Assembly: GCA_937983475.1 (NCBI GenBank)
Contig: CALJZV010000498.1
Coordinates: 1-9,362 of the forward strand
Direction of reading: 5' to 3'
Length of the DNA: 9,362 nucleotides
Source of the DNA: an uncultured Verrucomicrobiales bacterium
GTDB taxonomy: Bacteria; Verrucomicrobiota; Verrucomicrobiia; Limisphaerales; JACDHS01
Shown: piece by piece, positions 1 through 7,076 of the stretch
Position numbering within the stretch: position 1 is the stretch's first letter
Layout: each line of letters starts with the position of its first letter
Made by a program: the position numbers and the translations under genes
The notes under the pieces: model-generated
What the model was told of the DNA's origin: nothing
The model's input: the letters and a program-made list of their open reading frames with translations, nothing else
The model's database searches: none

Positions 1-367
1 GTTCAGCATGCGCGGGGATGAATTGAAGACCATTCGCAGCGGCAAGTGGAAGCTTCACGGCAGCCCTCCTGGGCCCGGCGGGAAATTCAAGCCCATGTCA
101 CCGGATGAAAAGTGGGTGGACAAACGCGGCCCGGACGGCGTGACGATTATCGCGCAGTACGAGCAGGGACACCCGAGCGAATTTCCCGGCGTTTACACCG
201 GGGACGATGGCAAGGTGGGGGCGCTCTTTGATCTGGAATCCGACCCCGCCGAGCAGCACGATGTTTCTGGGAAATATCCCGAAGTGGCGAATAAATTAAA
301 GGCGCGTTTTGACCAAATGAACCAGGAGGTGAAGACCGAACTGGCGCGTCGAAAGGGAACCCAATAA
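1..367 (+). CDS. Sulfatase (arylsulfatase-type), C-terminal fragment; gene starts before the window
   Basis: The reading frame is open from base 2 and ends at TAA 365-367, giving about 121 visible residues; the N-terminus with the formylglycine-forming C/S-x-P-x-R motif lies outside the window. The visible part looks like the C-terminal subdomain of family S1 sulfatases: an MRGDELKTIRSGKWKL stretch near the left edge (the strand pair seen before the last helix), then LFDLESDPAEQHDVSGKYPEV, the familiar 'L(Y/F)DL..DP.E..(N/D)(L/V)' ending of these enzymes, and a final helix that is charged and rich in K, R and E. Sulfatases hydrolyse sulfate esters, often on polysaccharides, and are usually exported; the signal peptide cannot be seen here. 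The substrate cannot be judged from this part. The gene converges on the radical SAM gene, with one base between the stop codons. The ATG at base 8 is internal, not a start. The family call is fairly secure; the specificity is unknown. Confidence 0.8.
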   Translation, partial: FSMRGDELKTIRSGKWKLHGSPPGPGGKFKPMSPDEKWVDKRGPDGVTIIAQYEQGHPSEFPGVYTGDDGKVGALFDLESDPAEQHDVSGKYPEVANKLKARFDQMNQEVKTELARRKGTQ

Positions 368-368
368 T

Positions 369-1415
369 TCAAGCCGCCACCGGCTTGGCTTGTTCGGCGG
401 AGGAGGGCGCGGCGCCGATTTTCACGCTCCGATACCAGTCGGCCAGGCTGCGCGACGAGGGGGACAATTTCTCGTCGGAGATTGCGGACAGAATCCGCTC
501 CTCGGTCATGATGAAACGGTCGCGCTTGTAGAGCAGGTAATCATTGCGCCATTGCTCCGGCGTCATGTTGATGGTCACCAGGTTGGCGCCCGCGCGCAGT
601 CCGCGACGGTAGCCGCTGCCCGGCTCCGACAAGTTGAGCGCGCTCACCGCCGGGATGACCCAATCGGGACGCATGAGGCGCAGCGCGGCCATGCAGTTGA
701 GCGTCAGGTCAATGTCCGCGGCGGGGGAATCGCCCAGCGGCGTTTCGTCCCCAGGTATGAACGGGCTCACACTGCATCCGCTCAACGGCAGTTCCCGTGC
801 GGTCCGGAAATTTTCAACCAGTCTGTCGTTGGATTGGCCCGGCAGCCCGGCGATGAACCCGGAACTGACGTTCCATCCCTTACTGGCCAGATGACGGATG
901 CTCTCCAAACGTTCGGAAAGCGTGCCTGGCGCCTGCATCTGTCTATACAGAGGTGCTTCGGCGATTTCAAATTTGAGGATGTATATGGTCGCACCGGCGT
1001 CTTTTAATTCTCCATAAAGAGAGGTGTCCAGAGTTCCCAGGCAGACGCTGACGCCCAGCGGCGTTTCGCGGCGAATGGCGCGGATGAGCGGAATGGCAAT
1101 TTCACGGACCGCCACCGGGTCTTCACCCGCCTGGAGATTGATGTCGGTGATGCACGCCGGACGGTGATGAAAAATCAGATCGGCCAGGTCCTCCAGGCGC
1201 GCGCGATAGCGGTGCAATTGTTTGTTGTCCCGGCGCATCCCGCAATAGGCGCAGTTTTCCCGGCAAAAATTGGAAATCTCGATAACGCCCCGGACAAAGA
1301 CGGTTTTGCCGAAAACACGGTCGGCCGCTGTCCTGGCCCGGCAGTGAAGGTCCTCGAGGAAAGTCCCTTTGGCGTGCAGCGTTTCAATGTCCGGAAAAAA
1401 TGAGCTATCCGTCAC
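369..1415 (-). CDS. Radical SAM protein of the HydE/BioB/PylB family
   Basis: This 348-residue protein has the radical SAM 4Fe-4S motif CRENCAYC (Cys51, Cys55, Cys58), preceded by VRGVIEISNF as in HydE and PylB proteins. Further family marks are LQAGED (94-99, like the LQSGED of HydE), KFEIAE (148-153) at the SAM-binding position, GLPGQ (190-194), FIPGDETPL (219-227) and a C-terminal segment RAGANLVTINMTP (274-286) like the BATS domain that closes the barrel. The length fits HydE, which helps build the bridging ligand of the [FeFe]-hydrogenase H-cluster. The last cysteine is Cys241, so no C-terminal auxiliary cluster can form. No hydrogenase, hydF or hydG is in the window, so the substrate is open; a biotin-synthase-like or other family role is possible. 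The start is GTG (1413-1415) without a visible Shine-Dalgarno; I found no in-frame ATG in the stretch just upstream. Radical SAM assignment is secure, HydE-like placement probable, exact function unknown. Confidence 0.85.
   Translation of the reverse strand: MTDSSFFPDIETLHAKGTFLEDLHCRARTAADRVFGKTVFVRGVIEISNFCRENCAYCGMRRDNKQLHRYRARLEDLADLIFHHRPACITDINLQAGEDPVAVREIAIPLIRAIRRETPLGVSVCLGTLDTSLYGELKDAGATIYILKFEIAEAPLYRQMQAPGTLSERLESIRHLASKGWNVSSGFIAGLPGQSNDRLVENFRTARELPLSGCSVSPFIPGDETPLGDSPAADIDLTLNCMAALRLMRPDWVIPAVSALNLSEPGSGYRRGLRAGANLVTINMTPEQWRNDYLLYKRDRFIMTEERILSAISDEKLSPSSRSLADWYRSVKIGAAPSSAEQAKPVAA
370..387. terminator. Candidate bidirectional terminator hairpin between convergent genes
   Basis: CAAGCC (370-375), a six-base loop and GGCTTG (382-387) form a perfect 6-bp inverted repeat, just after the sulfatase stop and overlapping the stop codon of the radical SAM gene. 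On the minus strand it is followed by AATTATT, a modest U-rich stretch; on the plus strand by GCTTGTTC, which is weaker. The position fits a shared terminator, but the short stem and poor U-tracts make this tentative. Confidence 0.3.
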
Positions 1416-1556
1416 AGCGTTTAGTAAAAGCCGACGCCAGCGGGGGAGTAAACCAATTTCTTTTTTGTTGGCGCATGGGGGATTGGATGACGCGGTCGGG
1501 CAGACGTGCTGGGAAAATCAGTGGAGTCGCCGAACAAATTGTCGTATTCATGATGG
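1416..1556. promoter_or_regulatory. Divergent intergenic region between radical SAM and glycosyltransferase genes
   Basis: This 141-base gap must hold the promoters of both outward-facing genes. A T-rich run lies at 1458-1467 (A-rich on the other strand). On the minus strand a TTTACT element and an A/T-rich TTTTACTAA segment about 17 bases further toward the radical SAM gene could be a weak -35/-10 pair, but the match is poor. I see no convincing consensus promoter, operator palindrome or riboswitch. The role follows only from gene orientation. Confidence 0.35.
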
Positions 1557-2285
1557 ATGCGCGCTACGGAAGCCATCGCCGTTGTGATTCCCTGCCTGAA
1601 TGAGGCCGAAACCATCGGGCCGCTTGTCACTGCCGCGCGCCGCTGGATTCCCAAGGTCATTGTGGTGGATGACGGCTCGACCGACGGCACGGCGTCCCTG
1701 GCGTTGAAGGCAGGGGCCGAAGTGCTCGTTCAGCCTGTCACGTCGGGCAAGGGCAGCGCCCTGCGCGCTGGATGGAACCGCGCGCAGGAGTTGGGGTTTG
1801 ATTGGGCCTTGTGCATGGATGGCGACGGTCAACATGCGCCGGAGGATATTCCGGTGTTCCTCCAGTCAAATGAAGCCGTGCCGCTGGTCATCGGCAACCG
1901 CATGGGGGACACGGCGGCCATGCCGCATTTGCGCCGGTGGGTGAACCGCTGGATGAGCCGGCAGATTTCGCGCCGATTACACCGCGTTCTGCCCGACACC
2001 CAATGCGGCTTCCGGTTGATGCATTTGCCCGCCTTGCGGCGTCTGGACGTGACGGCCTCGCACTTTGAAATTGAGTCTGACATGCTTGCTGGCTTTGTTC
2101 GCGCCAATCTGCCAGTGCAATTTGTCCCGGTGCAGACCCTTTATCGCTCGAGAAAAAGCCGCATTCATCCATTGCGCGACACGGTGCGGTGGTTCCGGTG
2201 GTGGCGCTCTTTGGCGTCCCCGGGAGTGAATTTGCCGCAATCACCTCAAACGGCGGTCCCACCGCGTCGCGCAGTCACCGGTTAA
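1557..2285 (+). CDS. Family 2 glycosyltransferase, dolichol-phosphate mannosyltransferase-like
   Basis: The 242-residue protein is a cytosolic-type GT-A enzyme. It opens with the strand VVIPCLNEAETI (9-20), then VIVVDDGSTDGT (34-45) with the nucleotide-binding Asp38-Asp39, a GKGSALRAGW helix (64-73), and the metal-binding motif MDGDGQH (87-93), which places it with DPM1-like polyprenyl-phosphate sugar transferases. LPDTQCGFRLM (145-155) and FEIESDML (170-177) are the conserved acceptor-side and catalytic-base regions. Enzymes of this type move a sugar from a nucleotide donor to a lipid phosphate or to a growing glycan. There is no C-terminal membrane anchor; the last ~40 residues are basic, W/R-rich and then P-rich, and may touch the membrane. 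The ATG at 1557 is the only in-frame start that precedes the first strand; it has no clear Shine-Dalgarno. A small membrane protein gene follows after 20 bases in the same direction, suggesting co-transcription. Donor and acceptor cannot be inferred. Confidence 0.92.
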   Translation: MRATEAIAVVIPCLNEAETIGPLVTAARRWIPKVIVVDDGSTDGTASLALKAGAEVLVQPVTSGKGSALRAGWNRAQELGFDWALCMDGDGQHAPEDIPVFLQSNEAVPLVIGNRMGDTAAMPHLRRWVNRWMSRQISRRLHRVLPDTQCGFRLMHLPALRRLDVTASHFEIESDMLAGFVRANLPVQFVPVQTLYRSRKSRIHPLRDTVRWFRWWRSLASPGVNLPQSPQTAVPPRRAVTG

Positions 2286-2305
2286 TGCGCCCGCAGGCAT
2301 TTTGA

Positions 2306-2677
2306 ATGATGGTCCGCATCTCTCCCGCCGTGATGGAAAAACAAACTCGTAAATTCACGCCCGTATTAAAAACCGCGCTGGGCGTTATGGTTGTGATGCT
2401 ATTGGTTTCCACGCTGCACCGGTTGACCGACCGGGTTGCCGACGACCCACAGCCTGCGGGATTCTGGCATGGCGTGGCCCACGGGGCGCTGATGCCGCTG
2501 GCCATGCCTGGCCTCGCCCTGGGGCACGACGTGGAAATTTATGCCACGAACAACACAGGCCGAACTTACAAGCTGGGATACACGGTGGGCGTCAATGGCT
2601 GCGGCGCGCTCTTCTTCGGGGTTTGTTTCCGCCGCTGGAGCCGGTGGAAAAACAAGCGGCATGAGACCGGCAAGTGA
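2306..2677 (+). CDS. Small membrane protein of unknown function with GFWHG signature
   Basis: I do not recognise a named function. The 123-residue product has a short basic N-terminus, a hydrophobic helix at about 20-38, an acidic linker (TDRVADDPQP), then GFWHGVAHG (52-60), a second hydrophobic stretch (57-73), DVEIYATNNTGRTYKLGYTVGV (split about 75-96) and a third hydrophobic stretch rich in Gly and Cys (91-107), ending in a basic tail (RRWSRWKNKR). From memory, short proteins with 'GFW.G..HG ... IY...NN...Y..G(F/Y).(L/V)G' occur widely in Bacteroidota and relatives, without known function. AGG at 2295-2297 lies 8 bases before the ATG at 2306 and supports this start; a second ATG at 2333 would remove nine residues and still keep the helix. 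It follows the glycosyltransferase by 20 bases, so a role in glycolipid or envelope biology is a guess from context. Its stop lies 3 bases from the stop of the opposing gene. Confidence 0.75.
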   Translation: MMVRISPAVMEKQTRKFTPVLKTALGVMVVMLLVSTLHRLTDRVADDPQPAGFWHGVAHGALMPLAMPGLALGHDVEIYATNNTGRTYKLGYTVGVNGCGALFFGVCFRRWSRWKNKRHETGK

Positions 2678-2680
2678 GGC

Positions 2681-4663
2681 TTATCGGATGCGGGCCATTT
2701 CCTCCACGCATCGGGTGGTGTTTTCGCGCAAGTCGCCCCGTTCCGCTGGGGTGAGGCCGCGAGGATCAAAGCGATACTTCAGGTGCAATTGCAGCGCGGT
2801 ATCCAGTGCATCGGAAGGGACTTTCTGCGCGGCAAAAACGCGTTGTTTCCAGTGGTTCAACGGCTCGTCGGGTGCCCGTTCCAGTCCCTGCTCGGCGAGT
2901 TTCCTTTCCAGCAAATAAAACTCGGAGTCGGTGCCGGGCCAGGGCGCCTGCGCGGCCAGGTTCAAGCGGGCCTTTCCGGTGCGTCTGCGCTGTTTGTTGA
3001 AAATGATGCGCCACACCAAAAACAGCACCAGCGGGATCAAAAGCGCCACCAGATAGCGCGTGCGGTTGGCCTTGCTCCAGCGCCATTTGGAAAACTCCAG
3101 CCAGAGCCGCGAGAACGCGTCCGAGATCGGCTCGAAAAATGAGGCGCGGGTTTCCTCAATTTCGTTCCACGAGGCGGGCGTGGTGTCCAAATCCTCCCAG
3201 GCACCCTTGTCGTCGCGATATACCATCGTCCACGCATGCGCGTGCCGCTCGCGCACCACGAAAGTTTTGCCGTTGCCAGCCGGCTCCTGCACGGCGTAGC
3301 CGGTGGCGTAGCGCGCGGGAATGCCGGCCTGTCTCAGGAGCAGCGCCGTGGCGGTGGCGAAGTATTCGCAATGGCCGGCCCGGGTTTCGCGCAAAAAGCG
3401 GGAAAGCGCGGTTTCATTTTCCGCGCGGTTGAAGCGCGATTCGCCCAGGTAAAGCGAATAGGAAAAGTGATCCTGAAAATACCGGGCGATGGTTTGGATT
3501 TTTTCCGATTCGCTTTTGGAATCCAGGTTCAGTGCCCCGGCAATTTCCGCCAGCGCAGCCCGCTCGGGTTCAGGCACGGCGAGATCGGCATCGTCGGGGG
3601 GCGCGTCCAAGGATTCTCCGGGGCCAAACCGCGCGGTAAAATTCACAAAGCCCGGGCCGGCTGTGACCTTGGCCACGCCCATGGGCGAGGTTTCCAATGC
3701 CACCGGCAGGTTGCGCATCTCGAACGTGCCATGCGGCAGCGCAAGCAAGCCGCGTCCCTTGGGCAAATACCGGGAGATGCTCGCCGCGCTGGCGTTGACT
3801 TTTTCAGGCAGGAGTGAAACGGCATCGTTGGTGTCCACCACCGTGGAGCTGAGGGCTGTTTTGCTGGCGGACCAGAGACCGTTGCGGTAGCCGTCGAAGC
3901 TCATTTCACGCAGCAGCGGGGGCGGCGCGGAGCCGGGCTCGGAATCGACACGCAGGACAATTTTTCCGGACAGCTTGATGCGGCCGATGCGTCCAATGGC
4001 CGTTCGGCTCTCGCCAAAATCCATCCGGCCCCGGGCCAGGGAACCCAGCCAGTTGCCCACCGCTGATTCAACCTTGGACTGGAGCACGCGCAGTTGCTCC
4101 TGTCCTGTGTGGCCGGCCACTGCCACCAGGCAGGCGAGCGTCAGCCAGGCGGGCGTGGACAGGCGACGGGGCTGGACGCTTTTCAGCGCGAGGAGCACCA
4201 GGGCCGCCATGGCAGGATAAAACCAAGGGCTGCGCTGGTTGGCCGCGCTGGCGCCCATGATGCAGACAGCGAAATAAAGAAAGGAAATATTGATGCGTTT
4301 GTCCGCCAGGGGGCCGCCGGAACTGCGCCGCATCAGCCAGGAAAATGTGCGCAGGGCGATTTTCTCCTGCGCGCTCCAGGCCTGCGCCAGCATCATTGGG
4401 AAGAATATGAAGGGCTGCCACCGCGCAAAGGCAAAGGCGTCCATCACATCCTCCGAAGTGTAGATGATGACCGCCGCGCCGAGGAACAAAAGCCCGCAGA
4501 GGTCCCAGACGCGATTGAGGTCCGAGTCGCTAAGTTCCCAGCGTGTGCTGACCAGGCGGGACAATTCCAGCAGCACGCCCATGAGCGCGGCCCAGGGCAG
4601 CATTTCGGCCTGCCAGCCCCAGAGGAGCAGCGCGCACAGCGTGAGCAGTGGAGGCGTTTTCAT
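2681..4663 (-). CDS. Membrane transglutaminase-like protein (TgpA-type, DUF3488/transglutaminase/DUF4129 architecture)
   Basis: This 660-residue protein has an N-terminal membrane domain with several helices (about 3-18, 22-36, 54-69, 82-95, 126-142, 146-161, 171-186), a large soluble region, a transglutaminase core and one helix near 537-554 followed by a cytoplasmic tail. The catalytic triad is visible: Cys432 in RAGHCEYFATA, His476 in HAHAWTMVY, and Asp493 in DLDTTP. The tail (about 583-645) contains the LERKLAEQGLERAPDEPL pattern usual at the end of such proteins. The layout matches TgpA of Pseudomonas, a membrane protein with a periplasmic transglutaminase fold; whether these proteins crosslink or cleave peptides is not settled. 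It is the last gene of a moxR-DUF58-transglutaminase operon: its ATG overlaps the DUF58 stop by four bases (ATGA), implying translational coupling, and no Shine-Dalgarno is seen. Its stop TAA is 3 bases from that of the convergent small gene. Confidence 0.92.
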   Translation of the reverse strand: MKTPPLLTLCALLLWGWQAEMLPWAALMGVLLELSRLVSTRWELSDSDLNRVWDLCGLLFLGAAVIIYTSEDVMDAFAFARWQPFIFFPMMLAQAWSAQEKIALRTFSWLMRRSSGGPLADKRINISFLYFAVCIMGASAANQRSPWFYPAMAALVLLALKSVQPRRLSTPAWLTLACLVAVAGHTGQEQLRVLQSKVESAVGNWLGSLARGRMDFGESRTAIGRIGRIKLSGKIVLRVDSEPGSAPPPLLREMSFDGYRNGLWSASKTALSSTVVDTNDAVSLLPEKVNASAASISRYLPKGRGLLALPHGTFEMRNLPVALETSPMGVAKVTAGPGFVNFTARFGPGESLDAPPDDADLAVPEPERAALAEIAGALNLDSKSESEKIQTIARYFQDHFSYSLYLGESRFNRAENETALSRFLRETRAGHCEYFATATALLLRQAGIPARYATGYAVQEPAGNGKTFVVRERHAHAWTMVYRDDKGAWEDLDTTPASWNEIEETRASFFEPISDAFSRLWLEFSKWRWSKANRTRYLVALLIPLVLFLVWRIIFNKQRRRTGKARLNLAAQAPWPGTDSEFYLLERKLAEQGLERAPDEPLNHWKQRVFAAQKVPSDALDTALQLHLKYRFDPRGLTPAERGDLRENTTRCVEEMARIR

Positions 4664-6003
4664 AGGGCAGCCAGCGATTCACCAACCTTTCCCACTCGGA
4701 CCACGTGAAAGCGATCCGCGCCGGCTGTGGTGGCAGGATCCACTTCGCGGCCTTCCTCCAGCACCACCAGCACCAGCAGCGGAACGCCCATGCCCTTCAA
4801 TTGCTCGACGATTTTCTGGCGCGGTTCATCCCATTCCACGAACACGCAGATGCAACCGCTGACATCACCGGCGTGTTCGACAACAATCCTTTGCAACAAA
4901 TGAAAGTCCTCTGTGGGACAGCGCTGGACCGAGGCGAGGATTTCCAGCATTTGCTCCAGGTGCCCAACGCCGCGCCCGGAGGTGAAGCAATACGCCTTGG
5001 GCCCGACAAACATCAGATCCAGCAGTGAATCCTGCGTTTGCACCGTGCAGGCAAAGGACGCTGCCACCGACACTGCATCCTCGAATGCCGCCGCCCGGGA
5101 CGGCGGGCAAAACGTATCCAGCACCAGCGCATGCCTGACGAAGAATTCCTCTTGGAATTCCTTCACAATCGGGCGGGCCATCTTTGCGAAACTCTTCCAG
5201 TGAATCCGGCGCAACGGATCGCCCGGCCGGTATTCCCGCAGCGCGACAAATTCCTCCGATTCACCGACCGAGCCCGCCATGGCCACGCCGCCGGCCTGGT
5301 ATTTCATCAAGCCCGGCAGTTGAATTGGCGGCACCGGGTAGCGCCTGGGCAGCACCAGCACGGAGCCAGGTGCGGGAATGTGCTTCATGGCGCAGAAGAG
5401 TCCCAACGGCTCGGGCGACGCGAGGGTGAGGCTTTCCAAATGCAGCAGGCCTCGCCTCAAGGGAGTGAGTTCCATGCGCGTCTCGGCCTGTCCGCGAGAG
5501 GGCAGCGCGGGCAGGAGTTTCTCGCTGACCTCGGCGCGCTTGTTCTGACGGATCAGCCATTGCCAGCGGTAATAACCGTAGGTGCGGTCCAGCCAGTTGC
5601 GCTTCTCTTCTCCGGGCTCTGGCGTGGTTGTAAATTCCTCAAAGGTTGGTCGAGGATCCGGGACGTTTTCCATCAGGGTGAGGCCGCGTTGAGGGCGCCG
5701 CGTCCGGTTCTCGACCCGGACTGTGTAACTCATTGGCTCACCCACCGACGCATAGCGGGGCAACACGCGCTGGACAGCGAATTTGCCGCGTTGAAGAATC
5801 CGGCCAGCGATGGCCGCCAGCAACAGGCAGCCCAACAGCGCGAAGGCCTGGTGTGCCAGGGACAGATTCGTGTCCATTCCCAGCGCGGCGGCCACCAGCA
5901 TCGAGGCCATCACCACCCAGCCCGTCGGTGTCACGCGATGGCTGAACCGGTGAGTCAGCGCCGAGACCAACCTGTAGTTGCTGTAGAGGTAGCGGCTGAA
6001 CAT
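4660..6003 (-). CDS. DUF58 domain protein
   Basis: The 447-residue protein begins with a basic cytosolic segment, then two hydrophobic helices (about 28-43 and 51-67), and a beta-rich extracytoplasmic-style region (about 75-205) with the aromatic-rich stretch TYGYYRWQWLI (141-151). The DUF58 signature is EEFVALREYRPGDPLRRIHW (250-269) followed by KSFAKMARPIVKEFQ. After it, a von Willebrand A-like fold begins with ALVLDTF (292-298); the usual MIDAS DxSxS is not intact here (DTFCP), so metal binding is doubtful. DUF58 proteins are typically encoded next to MoxR ATPases and are thought to be their partners or clients; the biochemical role is not established. It starts 29 bases after the moxR stop and overlaps the transglutaminase gene by four bases, so the three genes are almost surely one transcript. 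The ATG at 6001-6003 has no Shine-Dalgarno upstream, but the N-terminal sequence looks natural for the family. Confidence 0.92.
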   Translation of the reverse strand: MFSRYLYSNYRLVSALTHRFSHRVTPTGWVVMASMLVAAALGMDTNLSLAHQAFALLGCLLLAAIAGRILQRGKFAVQRVLPRYASVGEPMSYTVRVENRTRRPQRGLTLMENVPDPRPTFEEFTTTPEPGEEKRNWLDRTYGYYRWQWLIRQNKRAEVSEKLLPALPSRGQAETRMELTPLRRGLLHLESLTLASPEPLGLFCAMKHIPAPGSVLVLPRRYPVPPIQLPGLMKYQAGGVAMAGSVGESEEFVALREYRPGDPLRRIHWKSFAKMARPIVKEFQEEFFVRHALVLDTFCPPSRAAAFEDAVSVAASFACTVQTQDSLLDLMFVGPKAYCFTSGRGVGHLEQMLEILASVQRCPTEDFHLLQRIVVEHAGDVSGCICVFVEWDEPRQKIVEQLKGMGVPLLVLVVLEEGREVDPATTAGADRFHVVRVGKVGESLAAL

Positions 6004-6032
6004 GGCGTAAAATGAAGCGTAATGGCGCGCAT

Positions 6033-7076
6033 TCAGGCCGGAACCGGGACGCGGCGGACGATCTCTTCCACCGCGCCGCGGGCCGTGGCTCCGGAGAATT
6101 TCGCCTGCGGCTCCATCACCAGCCGGTGGGCAATCACTGGCACGGCAATTTCATGCACATGCTCCGGGCCGACAAACTCCCGCCCGTCAAACAGCGCCAG
6201 CGCCTGCGACACCTTCATTAGCGCGATGGAGGCGCGGGGGCTGGCGCCCAATTGAACGCCCGGCGCCGAACGCGTGGCGCTGACCAGGCTCACGATATAG
6301 TGTTTTATTTCGTCGCTGATGCGGATGGCCTGGACGGCCTGGCGTAGCCGCAGCACTTCCGCGGCTGAGACGCACGGCTCGACACTCTCGATGGGATGGC
6401 TTCGTTCCTGTGCGGTCAGAACGGCAACTTCGTGGATGGCGCTGACATAGCCCAGGCTGAATTGCAGCGCAAAGCGGTCCATCTGCGCCTCGGGCAGGGG
6501 ATAGGTGCCGCGAAACTCCACGGGGTTCTGAGTGGCGATGACAAAAAACAGGTCGGGCAAATCGCGCCGCACGCCCTCGACGCTGACTTGGTTTTCGCCC
6601 ATGGCCTCGAGCAATGCCGACTGCGTGCGGGGCGAGGCGCGGTTGATTTCGTCCGCCAGCAGCACGTTGGTGAACACCGGGCCATCATGAAAATGAAATT
6701 CCTGGTCGCGCGGATTGAACACCGATACGCCGAGAATATCCGAGGGCAACAGGTCGGGAGGGAATTGAATCCGCTTGAACCCGGCGTGCATGGAGAGAGC
6801 CTGCACTTTGGCAAGCGTTGTTTTGCCGGTGCCCGGGTAATCCTCCAACAGCACGTGTCCTCCGCTGGCAAAGGCCGCCAGCAAGTGCCGGATGGCCCGA
6901 TCCTGCCCCATCATCACCGACTCTATGCTCGCGGCAAGCCTGTTGAACACCTGCCGGGCTGCCGCAAAATCCCCGTCATTCTGCGGCGATCCGGGGGACG
7001 GCATGGCCGCCTGGCGGGGCGAAGCAGTGGTTTTGGAATGAGAGTTTTCGGGGAGGCAGGCCGTTGATGGATTCAT
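6033..7076 (-). CDS. MoxR-family AAA+ ATPase
   Basis: The 347-residue protein has all AAA+ elements. Walker A is EDYPGTGKTT (78-87, Lys85), followed by the MoxR hallmark KRIQFPPDLLPSDILG (101-116). Walker B is VLLADEINRASPRTQSALLE (138-157, Asp142-Glu143), sensor 1 is ATQNP (181-185, Asn184), the arginine-finger region is PLPEAQMDRF (193-202), and sensor 2 is GASPRAS (277-283, Arg281). The C-terminal lid continues to the end. MoxR ATPases act as chaperone-like machines that mature or remodel partner proteins, often with von Willebrand A or DUF58 proteins, as in this operon. It is the first gene, reading away from hisD. The first ~35 residues are Ser/Pro/Asn-rich and poorly conserved; the ATG at 7074-7076 lacks a Shine-Dalgarno, and the in-frame ATG at 7002-7004 (residue 25, with AGG a few bases upstream) is a real alternative start. 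Family assignment is secure; the client is unknown. Confidence 0.95.
   Translation of the reverse strand: MNPSTACLPENSHSKTTASPRQAAMPSPGSPQNDGDFAAARQVFNRLAASIESVMMGQDRAIRHLLAAFASGGHVLLEDYPGTGKTTLAKVQALSMHAGFKRIQFPPDLLPSDILGVSVFNPRDQEFHFHDGPVFTNVLLADEINRASPRTQSALLEAMGENQVSVEGVRRDLPDLFFVIATQNPVEFRGTYPLPEAQMDRFALQFSLGYVSAIHEVAVLTAQERSHPIESVEPCVSAAEVLRLRQAVQAIRISDEIKHYIVSLVSATRSAPGVQLGASPRASIALMKVSQALALFDGREFVGPEHVHEIAVPVIAHRLVMEPQAKFSGATARGAVEEIVRRVPVPA

Noticed and set aside
2641..2670. CCGGT...ACCGG inverted repeat near the end of the small membrane protein gene as a terminator
   Set aside because: The stem is 5 bp with a 20-base loop and no T-run follows on either strand.
5140..5164. A strong local hairpin (GAAGAATTCC / GGAATTCCTTC with a 4-base loop) inside the DUF58 gene
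   Set aside because: It falls where the protein reads EFQEEF, so two nearby Glu-Phe codon pairs (GAATTC) create the inverted repeat by coding coincidence. It is mid-gene with no U-tract and no regulatory context.
5038..6015. A 325-codon plus-strand open frame opposite the DUF58 gene
   Set aside because: It lies fully antisense to a gene with clear family motifs, its translation is rich in R, H, Q and G without domains, and such long antisense frames are expected in GC-rich DNA.
6396..7067. A 223-codon plus-strand open frame opposite moxR
   Set aside because: It is the mirror of the highly conserved AAA+ region, and the predicted protein shows no recognisable fold or motif.
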